Assembly (NCBI GenBank): GCA_000818945.1
Contig: KN805377.1
Span: forward strand, 627,991-691,990
Direction: 5' to 3'
From: Schizochytrium sp. CCTCC M209059
Lineage: Eukaryota; Sar; Bigyra; Thraustochytrida; Thraustochytriidae
DNA length: 64,000 bases
Part shown: one piece after another, positions 10,575 to 20,838 of the stretch
Layout of the letters: each line of letters opens with the position of its first letter
How positions within the stretch are numbered: position 1 is the stretch's first letter
Notes under the pieces: generated by a model
Told to the model about the DNA's origin: nothing
Databases searched by the model: none
Seen by the model: the letters and a program-made list of their open reading frames with translations, nothing else
Program-made: the position numbers and the translations under genes

Positions 10575-10656
10575 GCGGCCTGCGCTGCGCCACGAAACGC
10601 TCCCGCCTCGAGGTCTCGCGGCAGCGCGCACGCGCGCGCGGGACAGACGTGCCGAT

Positions 10657-10684
10657 GAGACGAGACGAGACGAGACGAGACGAG
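10657..10684. repeat. (GAGAC)5 pentanucleotide microsatellite
   Basis: Five copies plus a partial, about 85 bases upstream of the lipin-like start codon at 10574. Confidence 0.9.
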
Positions 10685-11798
10685 TCCTCGGAGACGAGAC
10701 GTCGAAGACGGGATGCTCTAAGCCAGAAAGAGAGAAAGAGAGAAAGAGAAGAAGAGACTCAGTTGGCCGCGCGCGGAGCGGCGAAGGCGAAGACTCGCGC
10801 GAGCGGGGCTGCGCGGCGCGGCGAAGGCGCGGCTGCTGCAGCTGCGCTGCGACTCGGGTCTGCTGGCTGCCGGGCGAGGCCGGGCGAGGCCGGGCGGACG
10901 GGACCGCGGAAGACGCCGCGGCCTTGCGTGGGCCCGGGCCTGCTCTTCTTCCGGGGCGCGGCGGCGTCTGCGGCGACGTCGTCGCTGCGGCACTCGACGC
11001 TGCGGCACTCGATCAACGGGACCCGGCGAGGGAGACCGCCTCGCGGCGAGGGCGCCCGCGCGACGACCGCTCCTCGATCGAGGGAGGCAGCGTGCGCGGC
11101 GGCGGCGAGGACGCGCGGAGGTCGCTGTCGTTGCGAATCTGCGACGGCGGCGAGGAGATTCTGATTCTATGTCGCCCAGGCAGGCAGGGCAGATGCAGCC
11201 GCCATAGCGCCCACTACGCGCTGCGCATAGTGTATGTATGCCAAGAAAAGGCAAGGCGCGAAGAACTGTCACGGGAAGAGGCGCGCGCGGAAGCGAGCGA
11301 GGGACCCTCGCGCGCCAGGCCCGGGCCCGGGCTTGCGGCGAGGCGAGCCAGGGCGAGACGAGACGAGGCGAGGCGGCCGGGCCAGGCCAGGCGAGCTGAG
11401 GTGAGGCGAGTCAAGGCGGCCGACCTCCCGGCCGGGAATCAGGATCAACTTGCTCCTGCGAGCCGGGGCCTGGAGGGCCTGCGCGATGGGACCTGCACGC
11501 GATGGCAGGACCGGACCGGGTTCCACAAAGGCGCTGGGTGCAGATCGCTGACAGGTGTGATACTGATATAAAGTGCACCCAGCGGCGGAAGTATGGAGGC
11601 GGCCGAGAAAAGGTGTACGCGCGGGGACCTGGTGTGCGCAAAACACGGGGTGTGCGAGGTGAGCCCCGCCTCTTTGCCTGAAGTGACTGGTGGCTGTCAT
11701 GTTTGCAGTGTTTCGTGGGTTGGCTACGAATGGCGAGGTCGTCGTCGCCCCGTTCGGCTCTCTACGGCGGCAGCTAGCGACGTCACGAGTGCGCGCAC

Positions 11799-11831
<33 letters not shown>
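11799..11831. repeat. (GA)n tract
   Basis: Near-perfect GA dinucleotide run, interrupted by one AAG, in intergenic DNA. Confidence 0.85.
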
Positions 11832-11832
<1 letters not shown>

Positions 11833-12285
11833 CGCGTGCTTTGTTGGTGCAGTGCATGCAGCTGCAGCTCCGGCTGGCCAGCGACCACTCGGACTTCGAC
11901 CCTGCCCGTCACACCACCAGATTCGGCGGTTCTCCTTATCACAAGGTCAGCGCGCGCGCGGTCTATGAGGTTTCTTGGTCGCGCTTTGTTGCTGAAGTAT
12001 ATATACGCCCACGCAGTGGCCTCAAAAGATGTCTTGCCAAGAAGTTGTCTGGCAGCGCAAAGAAGTTGTTGGAGCCTTTTCCGTCTGCAGCTGGCCTTTA
12101 CTACCACTGCCTCTCACAAGGGCACTTACTCACTCCTCGCAAACTTCTCCTGCCTGTCATCGCAGCAGAAAGTCTCGATTTGCCTTGCCCATCTGGCTGG
12201 CGGTCGAGATGCACGGTCCGAATGGCAGTGATCCGGGGCTGATCCATCGCGATACTTGTGCTTTGCTCTGCTCCTCATCTCGGAC

Positions 12286-12361
12286 TGCATTGCATTGCAT
12301 TGCATTGCATTGCATTGCGTTCTATTACGTACATCACATCACATTACATTACATCACATTA
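12286..12361. repeat. Compound pentanucleotide microsatellite (TGCAT)n then (CATCA/CATTA)n
   Basis: Six perfect TGCAT copies, then degenerate 5-base units of the type ACATC/ACATT. It sits about 255-330 bases upstream of the carrier start at 12616. Confidence 0.85.
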
Positions 12362-12615
12362 GCCTACAGTCATGGTACTACGTACGTACGTATACACACC
12401 TTTTACTGGCTGGCTGTACGGCTGGCTGACCGGTGTGCCGGTGTTTGATTCGGCCTTGTGGCAGGCTATACCGACTTGCGGGAGCGGGTATACTTCACTT
12501 GCGCGCGGCGCATGACGCACGGGCCGCGAGAAGGCAAGGCAGCTCGCACTCCTCGTGCAGCATAAGCAGCGCCGAGGCGAGGCGGCGGGCAGAGCGGCTT
12601 CGCGCAGACGCGAGG

Positions 12616-14747
12616 ATGGGGGAGCGAGCGCAGGCGCGCGCGGCGCCGCTGGGCACGGCGTGCGCAGCGCCGATGCTGACGCTCGTGCCGATGGCCGCGA
12701 GCGCGCCCGTGGCAGGCCTGTCGCCGCCGGCGGCCGCGGCGCGCGGTACGGCGCTCATCGCGTGCTCGCTGCAGGACGCCGAGGAGGGCGCGCTCGCGGA
12801 GGACGCCGAGGAGGCGCGCGCGGTGCTGGACTTCACGGAGGCCGAGCTCGTAAAGCTCTTCGAGCGCCTTGACAGTGACCACGACGGTACGTTTCTCTTG
12901 TGCAACGAACAAGGCAAGGCCAGCCTGGCCCGTCTCGTTCGATCTCAGCGCCTCAGTCTCGGAGAGCCAGGCTTCCCAGGCGCCATGGCACGATTCGCAA
13001 GTTGAGGTGCGAGCCAGGCGATGACCTGGCAGACTTTATGCGGTGGATGAGTTGATCTCAGCACATTCGCTCGAGAATGAGCGTGTGTCGAAACAATGCG
13101 AGCGAGACTGACACGCGCGAGCAACTTGATTTCTTGACGGATGAATGAACACAGAGTTCTTGTCGCGGGATGAGGTAGTGGTGGGGCTTGGGGCACTAGG
13201 GCTCCCATGTACGCCAGACATTCTCAACGAAATTTTTGCAAGAGCAGACTCCAATATTGATGGTCTATTGTACGTTCTAACAAGTCATTTACTGTTTGTC
13301 GACCGGCCCGTCCTCGCTCTTTGGGAACCAAATGGGCCACTCGCGTATGCTCGTCAGCGAGTGATGAAAACTAACGCAATCAATGGTCTCCCCCCCCCCC
13401 CCCCCCCCNNNNNNNNNNNNNNNNNNNNNNNNNNNNNNNNNNNNNNNNNNNNNNNNNNNNNNNNNNNNNNNNNNNNNNNNNNNNNNNNNNNNNNNNNNNN
13501 NNNNNNNNNNNNNNNNNNNNCCTCTTTTATTTTTTTAATGAACCATGCACAGAAGCGCGGCGGAATTCAAAGCGTACGCCGGCGCGAGGGAAGCGGAGCT
13601 TCGCTTGTTGTTCGGGTACATGGACCGCAATAAAGACGGCCGCATCGTGCCTGAGGAACTAAAGCGTTCCCTCATGGACCTACAGCTGAAAGCCTCGGAT
13701 GGTCAAATCGATAAAATCGTTCGCCGCATGAGTCGCGTCGACACAAGCGACGTGCGGTTCGGGGAGTTCCGCAAGTTTCTTTTGCTCCTTCCTGGAAACT
13801 CGTTGCGCCATGTTTTTGATTCTTGGGCCAAAGACTCGTCCGTTGATGTAGGTCTCGGCGAGGACTTTGGTGTTCCTGACGAGGTCGAGGGCGGCAAGCC
13901 CGCATATCTCGTGAATTTTATCGCCGGCGGCGTTGCCGGCGCTGTGTCCCGCACGCTGACCGCACCCCTCGATCGACTCAAGGTGCTTATGATGACGGGC
14001 AATGTTTCGGGGCGTACGATCACGCAGGGCCTGCGGTCCATATATACAGAAGGTGGTTTTGTCGCTTTTTACCGAGGAAATGGCTCCAACGTGGTCAAAA
14101 TCATTCCGGAATCAGCAATGAAGTTCTTCACCTACGAGCGTCTCAAGAATGAAATTGCAGAAGACCCTGATAATATTCGCATTCGTGAGCGCTTTGTTGC
14201 TGGTGCTGGCGCCGGCATTGTCAGTCAAACACTCATTTACCCTTTGGAAATCGCCAAGACCCGTCTCGCCGTGGCGAAAAAGGGCGAGTACCGCGGTATT
14301 TTTCACTGTCTCAATCGCACGGTGCGCTACGAGGGCGTACGCGCCCTCTATCGTGGCCTCGGGGCCTCGCTCGCCGGCGTGGCCCCCTATGCAGGTATTG
14401 ATCTCATGGTCTTTATGACTCTCAAGGAGAGCTGGATCCGCGCGCACCCACATGAGGTCGACGGTCCGGGTGCCTTGACGCTTCTTCTCTTTGGCGCCAC
14501 ATCTTCGACAATTGGAGCTACCGTGGCTTACCCCTTGCAGCTCATTCGAACCAAGCTACAGGCGCAGGGCATGAATGCCACTATGCCTGTTACCTATTCT
14601 GGCCCGCTCGACTGTTTCCACAAGACCATACGGGATAACGGTGTGCGCGGTCTCTATCGGGGTCTTTTGCCAAATCTTTTGAAAACCCTGCCTGCAGTTG
14701 CAACCTCTTATCTCGTCTACGAGGAAACACGAAAGGCGCTTTCTTAA
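12616..14747 (+). CDS. Ca2+-regulated mitochondrial ATP-Mg/Pi carrier (SCaMC/SLC25A24-like), three exons
   Basis: Exons 12616-12886, 13155-13269 and 13553-14747 give 526 residues. Three EF-hand loops are clear: D86-E97 (completed only by splicing exons 1 and 2), D122-E133 (completed only by splicing exons 2 and 3) and D153-E164; a fourth near 190 is degenerate. From about residue 246 to the end are three mitochondrial-carrier repeats with signatures APLDRLK, YPLEIAK and YPLQLIR (the last has Gln in the acidic position). This EF-hand plus carrier layout is that of the inner-membrane ATP-Mg/phosphate carriers (SCaMC), whose EF-hands face the intermembrane space and gate adenine-nucleotide exchange by Ca2+. 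Length is close to the family norm of 470-500 plus a disordered Ala-rich N-terminus. The start was chosen as the first ATG of the continuous frame near the EF domain. Confidence 0.92.
12887..13154 (+). other. Intron 1 of the ATP-Mg/Pi carrier gene
   Basis: Donor GTACGT, acceptor ACAG. It interrupts EF-hand loop 1 after its fifth position; splicing yields the exact 12-residue loop DSDHDEFLSRDE. Confidence 0.88.
13270..13552 (+). other. Intron 2 of the ATP-Mg/Pi carrier gene (contains assembly gap)
   Basis: Donor GTACGT, acceptor GCACAG. It interrupts EF-hand loop 2 at its eighth position; splicing yields DSNIDGLLSAAE. The intron holds a poly-C run (13390-13408) followed by the N gap, so its real length is unknown. 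Confidence 0.85.
13409..13520. other. Assembly gap (112 N)
   Basis: A run of N immediately after a homopolymer of about 19 C, which probably caused the sequencing failure. It is wholly intronic, so the carrier protein is unaffected. Confidence 0.99.
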
Positions 14748-15847
14748 TGCGCACTTTTCGTTCTTCCTTCTTCCTCGTCGTAAACCCAAGCTGCTCCCGT
14801 CTCTTCCTAATTTGTATGCGGAGGAATGGGGGAGAAAAGAGAACTTCGTGGTCGCGTGCGTCTCTCTCACTCACTCTCTTTTTCTCTCTCATGGACGACA
14901 AGTCCCTTGCGCAAAGGGAGGGAGCTCATGCTGGCACGTTTTGTAGTTCGTCCCCATGTCATGCCGTTCGTCCGTGCATCTTCTGTATACCCTATACTGT
15001 CTTCTTTTGATCTACATCGCTGGAACATTGACCGCGCAGGCGAGATGTATCACAAATGATTGATTTGTTCTGTCCACCACCATTTCTTGTTCTTGCTTTT
15101 CGTCATAACACGATCAGCGTGGCCTTGCCATATTTTTCATTGCTTCGCTTTGCTCTGCTCACTTGTGAATACTTTTCTTCAGCAAAAGAGTCAAGGCTTT
15201 GCAAACAACATCTCGTCACACCAAATTTACGAATAGAGTTTGGGCTGCACGGGATTAAAAAAAAAAAAAAGGACCTCAAGATCTCGCTCACCCGGGCCAA
15301 GAACGACAGCCTTGTCACCCCAAAAGTCTTCTCTGCAAACACACGACAACTGGTTATACATCAAACTTTCCAAGTTTGTGCTGCACCAGAAAAAGCACGT
15401 CAAGGTCTCGCTCGCCAAGAAAGCTTGTCTCGCCACGCCACGCCACGCCACGCCACTGCACTCACTCGCAAGTCAGGCCGCTTACCCAGCGCAGAACGGT
15501 CCAAAGATGCTTGCAGCAATGATTCGGAAAGCGATTACCTTGCAATGCGCAAATGGCGCATCCAGGTGACGCCGCGCATTCTGAAGCTGGGACGCGCTGG
15601 GTCGGCCCCGAGACAATGCTTCCCAAGCGGCAAGCAGACCAGGCGGCGGTGGTGGAGGAGGGGGTGGCGTTAGTACCTTCCGTCGGCAATGGCACGATTG
15701 AGTGAAGGTCCACACTCTCACCCTCGAGTCTTCAAGCCCGTCGTGCGCCGACCTACAACCCTGGCTGGCGGCTCGTGCTTGCCAAGCGACGAGCAGCAGA
15801 CGCGTATCGCGACGTGGACGCGCTGATCTGGTCAAACGTCTTGAAAA
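14748..15847. other. Intergenic region between two + genes
   Basis: It holds the 3' UTR of the carrier gene (T/C-rich 14750-15000), an A13 run near 15257, a 5-copy pentanucleotide repeat at 15431 and a G-rich stretch near 15642-15670. No coding family recognised. Confidence 0.5.
15431..15456. repeat. (CGCCA)5 pentanucleotide microsatellite
   Basis: Five perfect copies about 390 bases upstream of the armadillo-like gene start. Confidence 0.92.
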
Positions 15848-18154
15848 ATGTCGTCGCCGTCATCGTCGTTCTCGTCGTCAAGACCAACTGCGACGTCCAG
15901 CTCTGCGAGTCCTGCACTGGGGAAAAGGCAACTCCCTGCTGAAAAGGCGGAGACCTGGCACGCAGGTCTCGAGCAGCTGCTCAATACCCTTTATGAGCCA
16001 GACGTGGTGAGCGCCGTGCCCGGGGCGATATGGCTTGCAGACTTGCTCGAGTACACGCAACCCGGACGCAGAATCGATGTTGGCGCGTTGCAGAGCGCTC
16101 TTGAGATTGGACGCGAGACGCATCGGACGTCTCCGTGGCGTCAGCGTGGCGCATGGCCTCAATGTGGAACCACCAAGCCTGTGCAATGGCAAGCAGCGCA
16201 GCGGGAACTGGCCGCTCTCGAAGTCGAACTTTTTAGCATTTTGCGTCGCAGGGGTGACCCGGTGGCGCACTGGCCGAGCCAGAAAGATACCTTTACAAGT
16301 CCCGTGTCGACATCGAACACGCAAGCCATGTGCATGCCACGCTCGTATATTTTAAGTCGACTCGCGACACAGTCAGGCATTCTTGGGGGAGCCCAAGAGG
16401 GCGCAGCGCAGCTCATTCTCCGCATGCAAGCAGGCGCTTTTGATGTGGCTGAACAGATCGAGACATGCCTGGTCATTGCAGATCGTCTGGCGTCAAGTTC
16501 TGACGCAATTGACGCGCTCTGGGAACATGGCGTCGTGAAGTTTATCACCAACGCCATGAAGTCGTTTCCTGCGAGCGGCCCGATGCAAGTCGCTGGGGCT
16601 CGAGCGCTGAGCGCCCTTGTCCGCGGACAGTCGAGCGTCACCAAAGAACGCGCAATGTGGCACGGTGCCGGCGTCGACCTTGTCAAGGCAATGGAGCATC
16701 ACGAGGATACTTTTGATGTCCAATTCGCTTGCGTCGAAGCTTTCGTGGCCTTTGCGGAAATCGAAAACCCCAAAGAGCAGGATGCGGGTGATGCAGGGAG
16801 CGTACTTGGCGCGGTTTCAAGGGTCATGGGGATCTGGACGTGGCGCTTGCGAGGATGGAGGCAGTCGGCGGGAGAATGTGAAAGAATGGAGGAGGGCGAG
16901 AACTCGAATGCCGACCCTCCTGAACACGAGCAAGAGCCGCGAGAAGCTGCTGCTGCGTTGAATGAACGTGTTCGGGGCGCACTTGTAGCGCTCAATGTGC
17001 TGGCGCTAGCCATGGAGGCTGCGGCCGCGCCTGAGCAAGATTGCGAGGCCTTGAGCAGCAACATGTGCTATCTCGTTGCTCTACTGACTGGTGAGCCGCA
17101 AAGGGTGGATGAGGCCATGCTTGCAGGAACGGGGGGCGCCGTGCTGCGCGCCATGCAAGGCTACGAGCAGAGTGCTACCTTGCAAAGCCGTTCGTGCCAA
17201 GTCTTGAGCCAGCTTGCAATTCGTCATCATCGCGAGACTCTGCTGAGTCTCAACGCTGCCGCTTCAATCGTTCAGGCGATGCGGCAGCATCCCCGCAGCG
17301 CAAATGTCCAAATGCACGGAGCCAGGGCGCTCGAGTCTCTTGCAGGCAAAGTGTCGGAGAATTCCGCGTTGCAACCGTTCACGGATGCGGACGCTGACGC
17401 CGAAGGGCGGCAGTCTTCGGCGCGTGTCGTTTATGCGGCCGGCGCGACGGGCCAAGTCTTGCTGGGGGCAATTGAGTTCCACGAGACGAATGAAGACGTT
17501 GTGCAGGCTGCGGCGCACGCCTGCGCGCGATTCAGCTGTGCGGATACCATTGCCAGCGGCCTCGTTCGCCTCGGAATTGTCGAGACTTTGCGCGGCGCCT
17601 CAGAAAAGCTGCATGGGCGGGCTCCTGCAGCTCATGCGGCAATTTGCCTTGCCCTCTGGAGCTTGGCACGACATGAGGCCGTTGCGACTGCTCGGGTGGC
17701 ACCACAGCTTTTGGCGACGGCGATTCATGCATTTCCTCGCAGCGCTGACGTGCAACGGTGTGCGTCGGGTGCGTTGTGGGCTCTGTCAAGCGATTCACAT
17801 GTTGTGTCTTCGAGCTTGTGCGACCCTGAAACTTTTGAGGCTCTTTTTGCAAGCGTGGGCTCGCAACCAGAGGACAACTTGACGATACAGCGTGCATGTA
17901 CAGCACTTCTTTTGCTAACTCCCAACGCCCCTCTTGAGTACACGTCGGTGGAGCGCATCAAATTGGTTTTGCAAAAAGCTGCAAGCTCGTCCAAACTTTC
18001 GCACAAGGCAAATCAAGCTGCGGGCCAGGCGCTCTCGCACCTCATCTCCAATGCTGCGATTGAACGTCGTCTGCGGCGTAATGTTCTCAGGTTGCGAAAG
18101 CCGTCTTTGCTGGAGGGGGGTGGTAATGCCTCAGAATCAAGTCTTGTCGCCTGA
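15848..18154 (+). CDS. Armadillo/HEAT-like helical repeat protein
   Basis: A single open frame of 768 residues from ATG at 15848. The first 25 residues are Ser-rich and disordered. From about residue 150 to 750 the sequence is built of alanine- and leucine-rich helical repeats of roughly 40-45 residues, with recurring elements such as VQMHGARALESLA, VQAAAHACARFS, VQRCASGALWALS and IQRACTALLLL. These match the armadillo-type pattern (V-Q-x-x-A-x-x-A-L-x-x-L). One acidic insert near 340-375 breaks the array. Such proteins act as scaffolds for protein binding. I cannot assign a partner or pathway. It converges with the SDR gene 261 bases away. Confidence 0.8.
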   Translation: MSSPSSSFSSSRPTATSSSASPALGKRQLPAEKAETWHAGLEQLLNTLYEPDVVSAVPGAIWLADLLEYTQPGRRIDVGALQSALEIGRETHRTSPWRQRGAWPQCGTTKPVQWQAAQRELAALEVELFSILRRRGDPVAHWPSQKDTFTSPVSTSNTQAMCMPRSYILSRLATQSGILGGAQEGAAQLILRMQAGAFDVAEQIETCLVIADRLASSSDAIDALWEHGVVKFITNAMKSFPASGPMQVAGARALSALVRGQSSVTKERAMWHGAGVDLVKAMEHHEDTFDVQFACVEAFVAFAEIENPKEQDAGDAGSVLGAVSRVMGIWTWRLRGWRQSAGECERMEEGENSNADPPEHEQEPREAAAALNERVRGALVALNVLALAMEAAAAPEQDCEALSSNMCYLVALLTGEPQRVDEAMLAGTGGAVLRAMQGYEQSATLQSRSCQVLSQLAIRHHRETLLSLNAAASIVQAMRQHPRSANVQMHGARALESLAGKVSENSALQPFTDADADAEGRQSSARVVYAAGATGQVLLGAIEFHETNEDVVQAAAHACARFSCADTIASGLVRLGIVETLRGASEKLHGRAPAAHAAICLALWSLARHEAVATARVAPQLLATAIHAFPRSADVQRCASGALWALSSDSHVVSSSLCDPETFEALFASVGSQPEDNLTIQRACTALLLLTPNAPLEYTSVERIKLVLQKAASSSKLSHKANQAAGQALSHLISNAAIERRLRRNVLRLRKPSLLEGGGNASESSLVA

Positions 18155-18415
18155 CGGTGAGTACCTTGAACGAGGCCAGTTTGCGATAACTTTATCACCC
18201 TGATGTTTTTGTGTATACGTATACTTTCTGAGCCTGATCGTGAAATAGAAACGAAAGATTGGAGCACGCAGAATAGTTTGAATTTCTTGGTTTGGATAAA
18301 AAGGAAAAAAAAAAGTGGGGCAACGAGAGGTTGGAAGCCCGAAGTCAGCGATCGTTCCCTTGACGACACCGATTCGGGCTGACCCACTTGCTCGCTGGCT
18401 CGCTCACTCGCTGAC

Positions 18416-19516
18416 TTACTCGGACGAAGGACTTGCGACGAGAGCTTGCGATTGCGCAGGAAAGGCACGCTTGTACTTGGCAGTCTTCTTGAAACCTTTG
18501 ACGCCAAGTTGAAGGCAACCATGGACGTGTTCGACCACACTTTGAGCAGAATCACGAAAGTCCATACCAAGCTCTGTACGGGCCTTGCTGTTGTTGAAGT
18601 TGGCCAGCTTGAGTCCAATTTCGGGCAAGATGGAGCGCGCCTCCTTGTCATATAATGAAGCAAACCAGAGAAAGAGGTATGGAAGACGAAAGGTGGGCAC
18701 ATTGTATCCGTACTGAGAAAACTCAGCCTTGAGCGCTTTAGCGATCTGGAGAAAAGAGATTTGACCGGCAACAAGAGCAAAGCGCTTACCGTCTGCATCG
18801 GGCTTTTCCAAGGCCAGACGATGACCAATGGCGACATCGCGAACGTCCACGACGTACTGCGAGTAGTCTGGAATGGCGGGAAGTTCGTGCATGATGAAGC
18901 GACGCACGATGCGATGGCTCTGCGCGTCCCCGCTGGACAGAGGCGGGCCGATTACGAGCCCCGGATTGACGACGGAAAGCTCGAAGCATCCTGGGTTTTC
19001 GTCGACAAAGTCCCACGCAGCCTTTTCGGCCATAGTCTTGGAGCGCAAATAGGGCTCACACTTGTTCTCATCGCTCCATAGGTCTTCGGGCTGGGCCTCG
19101 AGCTCGTCATTGGTGTGACCGACCATAATGGCTGCAACGGAGCTCGTCAACACTACGCGCTTGACGGAGCCGGCGTCTTTTGCGGCGCGTAGGACGGTGA
19201 GCGTGCCCTCGCGTGCAGGCTTGTAGAGCTTTTCCTCTGCCTCAGAGGGCTTGCATCCCATAAAGAACGGGCTGGCGACATGGGCCACGAGGTCGCAGCC
19301 CTGGCAGGCGGCGGGCCAGCCCTGGGGCTCGCCCAGGTCCGCCTCTACGAGCTCGAGCGCGTCGCCGTTGGCGATCCACGCCTCGAGGTGGGGGGCGGGC
19401 TTTTTCAGGTTCCGCACCGTACCGCGGACCCGGTACCCGTGGTCGAGCAGCTCGCGGATGACATGGCTCCCAATGTATCCCGTGGCCCCGGAGACGAGAA
19501 CGAGGTCTCCCGCCAT
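18416..19516 (-). CDS. NAD(P)-dependent dihydroflavonol-4-reductase-like SDR
   Basis: 366 residues, ATG at 19516. It has the extended/atypical short-chain dehydrogenase layout of the DFR/CCR/cholesterol-dehydrogenase branch: the Rossmann nucleotide-binding motif GATGYIG at residues 10-16, Arg residues just after beta-2 (RGTVRNLKK) that favour NADP, DLVAHVASP in beta-4, catalytic Ser in VLTSSVAA (125-126) and the Y156-x-x-x-K160 pair in YLRSK. The VNPGLVIGPP motif is typical of the branch. The C-terminus is basic (GFKKTAKYKRAF). It reduces or oxidises a carbonyl/hydroxyl substrate that cannot be named from sequence; true flavonoid chemistry is unlikely in this type of organism. Confidence 0.9.
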   Translation of the reverse strand: MAGDLVLVSGATGYIGSHVIRELLDHGYRVRGTVRNLKKPAPHLEAWIANGDALELVEADLGEPQGWPAACQGCDLVAHVASPFFMGCKPSEAEEKLYKPAREGTLTVLRAAKDAGSVKRVVLTSSVAAIMVGHTNDELEAQPEDLWSDENKCEPYLRSKTMAEKAAWDFVDENPGCFELSVVNPGLVIGPPLSSGDAQSHRIVRRFIMHELPAIPDYSQYVVDVRDVAIGHRLALEKPDADGKRFALVAGQISFLQIAKALKAEFSQYGYNVPTFRLPYLFLWFASLYDKEARSILPEIGLKLANFNNSKARTELGMDFRDSAQSVVEHVHGCLQLGVKGFKKTAKYKRAFPAQSQALVASPSSE

Positions 19517-19550
19517 GGTGCAGGCAGACTACGTACGTCTCTCCTCAAGA

Positions 19551-19584
19551 AAGTAAAGTAAAGCAAAGCAAAGCAAAGCAAAGC
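19551..19584. repeat. (AAAGT/AAAGC)n pentanucleotide microsatellite
   Basis: Two AAAGT then five AAAGC units, starting 35 bases upstream of the SDR start codon, so probably in its 5' UTR or core promoter. Confidence 0.92.
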
Positions 19585-19945
19585 GATCGACGCTGCTGCT
19601 TTGGCCTTGCGCGCGGTGCAGATGTGCGGCGCGGCTTGTTTGAAGGTCTGCCCGTCCTCGCGACGCAACGCTCGCCTTCCTCAGCCGCAGTCTGAATTCT
19701 CCACGCGGGAGGGTCGTGATGACAGAAGGATTCCTGCTTCGGCATGCGCTAGCTATGCTCGCACCATGCCATACAATACCTACCCTGAGAGTGTGTGCTG
19801 CATCTCACATCCTTCATCCTGACTGCAGGCTGTTGACGATCATCATCAAGACCAACTCTCGCAACCCATCGCGCGCCGTCGCACGCCGTCGCAAGCAAGA
19901 GGATCAAGCTGGCACCCACGCTCTCCGCTCCTCTCGCCCGCTTCG

Positions 19946-19995
19946 CATCGCATCGCATCGCATCGCATCGCATCGCATCGCATCGCATCGCATCG
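19946..19995. repeat. (CATCG)10 pentanucleotide microsatellite
   Basis: Ten perfect copies in the intergenic region between the divergent SDR and carrier-fold genes. Confidence 0.95.
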
Positions 19996-20549
19996 TATCT
20001 TGCATTTCATCGCATCCCACCTTAAGGCACGCTCGCCGCGCTCACGGTCAAGAACGCCGCGGCTGCCGGCGCAGGAATTCCTGCGGCGGCGAGAAAGTCA
20101 GCTACTAGTAGCTGGCAGCCGCGCGGAGGCGGTACAGACGGCGGGCTGCAGGTCCCTCTCGGCCGGGTCGAGGTCGAGCTCGGCCTCGTGTCGAGTCGAG
20201 TCGAGGCGCGACATCCCATACCGCCTCGCGGGCGGGCGGGCGAGCGATCGACCGACCGACCGACCGATCGAACGAAGCAAGCGAGCGAGCGAGCGAGCGA
20301 GCGAGGAGCAGACGGCGAGGCCGCTCTCGGAGTCGAGGCGCGCGTCGAGACGCCGATCGATTGGGGCGGCAGCGAACAAGAAGCAGGCGGCGCGCTGGCT
20401 TCGAAGGGGGAGGAAAACACGGGTCTCGCGTGCCCCCGGGAGCGGCGCGTGGCACGGGGCGGGAGCAGGGCGAGCGCGTGCAGAGGGGGGCAGCCGGGGA
20501 GAGGCCCGCGGCGAGGGGGCGGGCGCCATTCCCCCTCCACGCGCACGAG

Positions 20550-20609
20550 GACGAGGAGCAGGACGAGGAGCAGGACGAGGAGCAGGACGAGGAGCAGGAC
20601 GAGGAGCAG
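20550..20609. repeat. 12-base tandem repeat, five copies
   Basis: Five units of GACGAGGAGCAG about 230-290 bases upstream of the carrier-fold start. In one + frame it would read as repeated Asp-Glu-Glu-Gln, but that frame has no supported gene. Confidence 0.9.
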
Positions 20610-20838
20610 GACAGCAGCAGCAGCGGCAGCGGCAGGCGGTAGGGAGCAGGAGTGGGAAAGGCGTGCCGCGAAGACGGGCGGGCGCGGCAGAACGCCTTCG
20701 CGGCAGCGGCAGCGGGCGAGGGAGAGAGAGGAGGCGACGACGCGCACGCGCACGCGGAGAACCCGAGTATCCAGCCAGAGAGCGAGCGGGCGAGCGAGGG
20801 AGCGAGGGAGCTAGCTGTACAGGCGAAGGAAGACGACG

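Larger units (their letters stand above)
10575..12615. other. Divergent intergenic region, GC-rich and repeat-rich
   Basis: It separates the lipin-like gene (-) from the mitochondrial carrier gene (+). It contains pentanucleotide tracts near both gene starts, a (GA)n tract at 11799-11831, and very GC-rich Arg/Ala/Gly-coding shadows between about 10700 and 11400. Open frames up to 499 codons exist on both strands but have only low-complexity composition and no family features. Confidence 0.5.
19517..20838. other. Divergent intergenic region with several microsatellites
   Basis: It separates the SDR gene (-) from the carrier-fold gene (+). It holds two pentanucleotide repeats, a (GAGC)n tract at 20280-20305 and a 12-base tandem repeat at 20550. 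Open frames up to 280 codons on both strands are low-complexity (Arg/Ser/Ala/Gly) and not supported. Confidence 0.5.

Noticed and set aside
10072..11571. 499-codon open frame on the + strand
   Set aside because: It overlaps the lipin-like gene antisense, then runs through GC-rich intergenic DNA with Arg/Ser/Ala low complexity; no family features.
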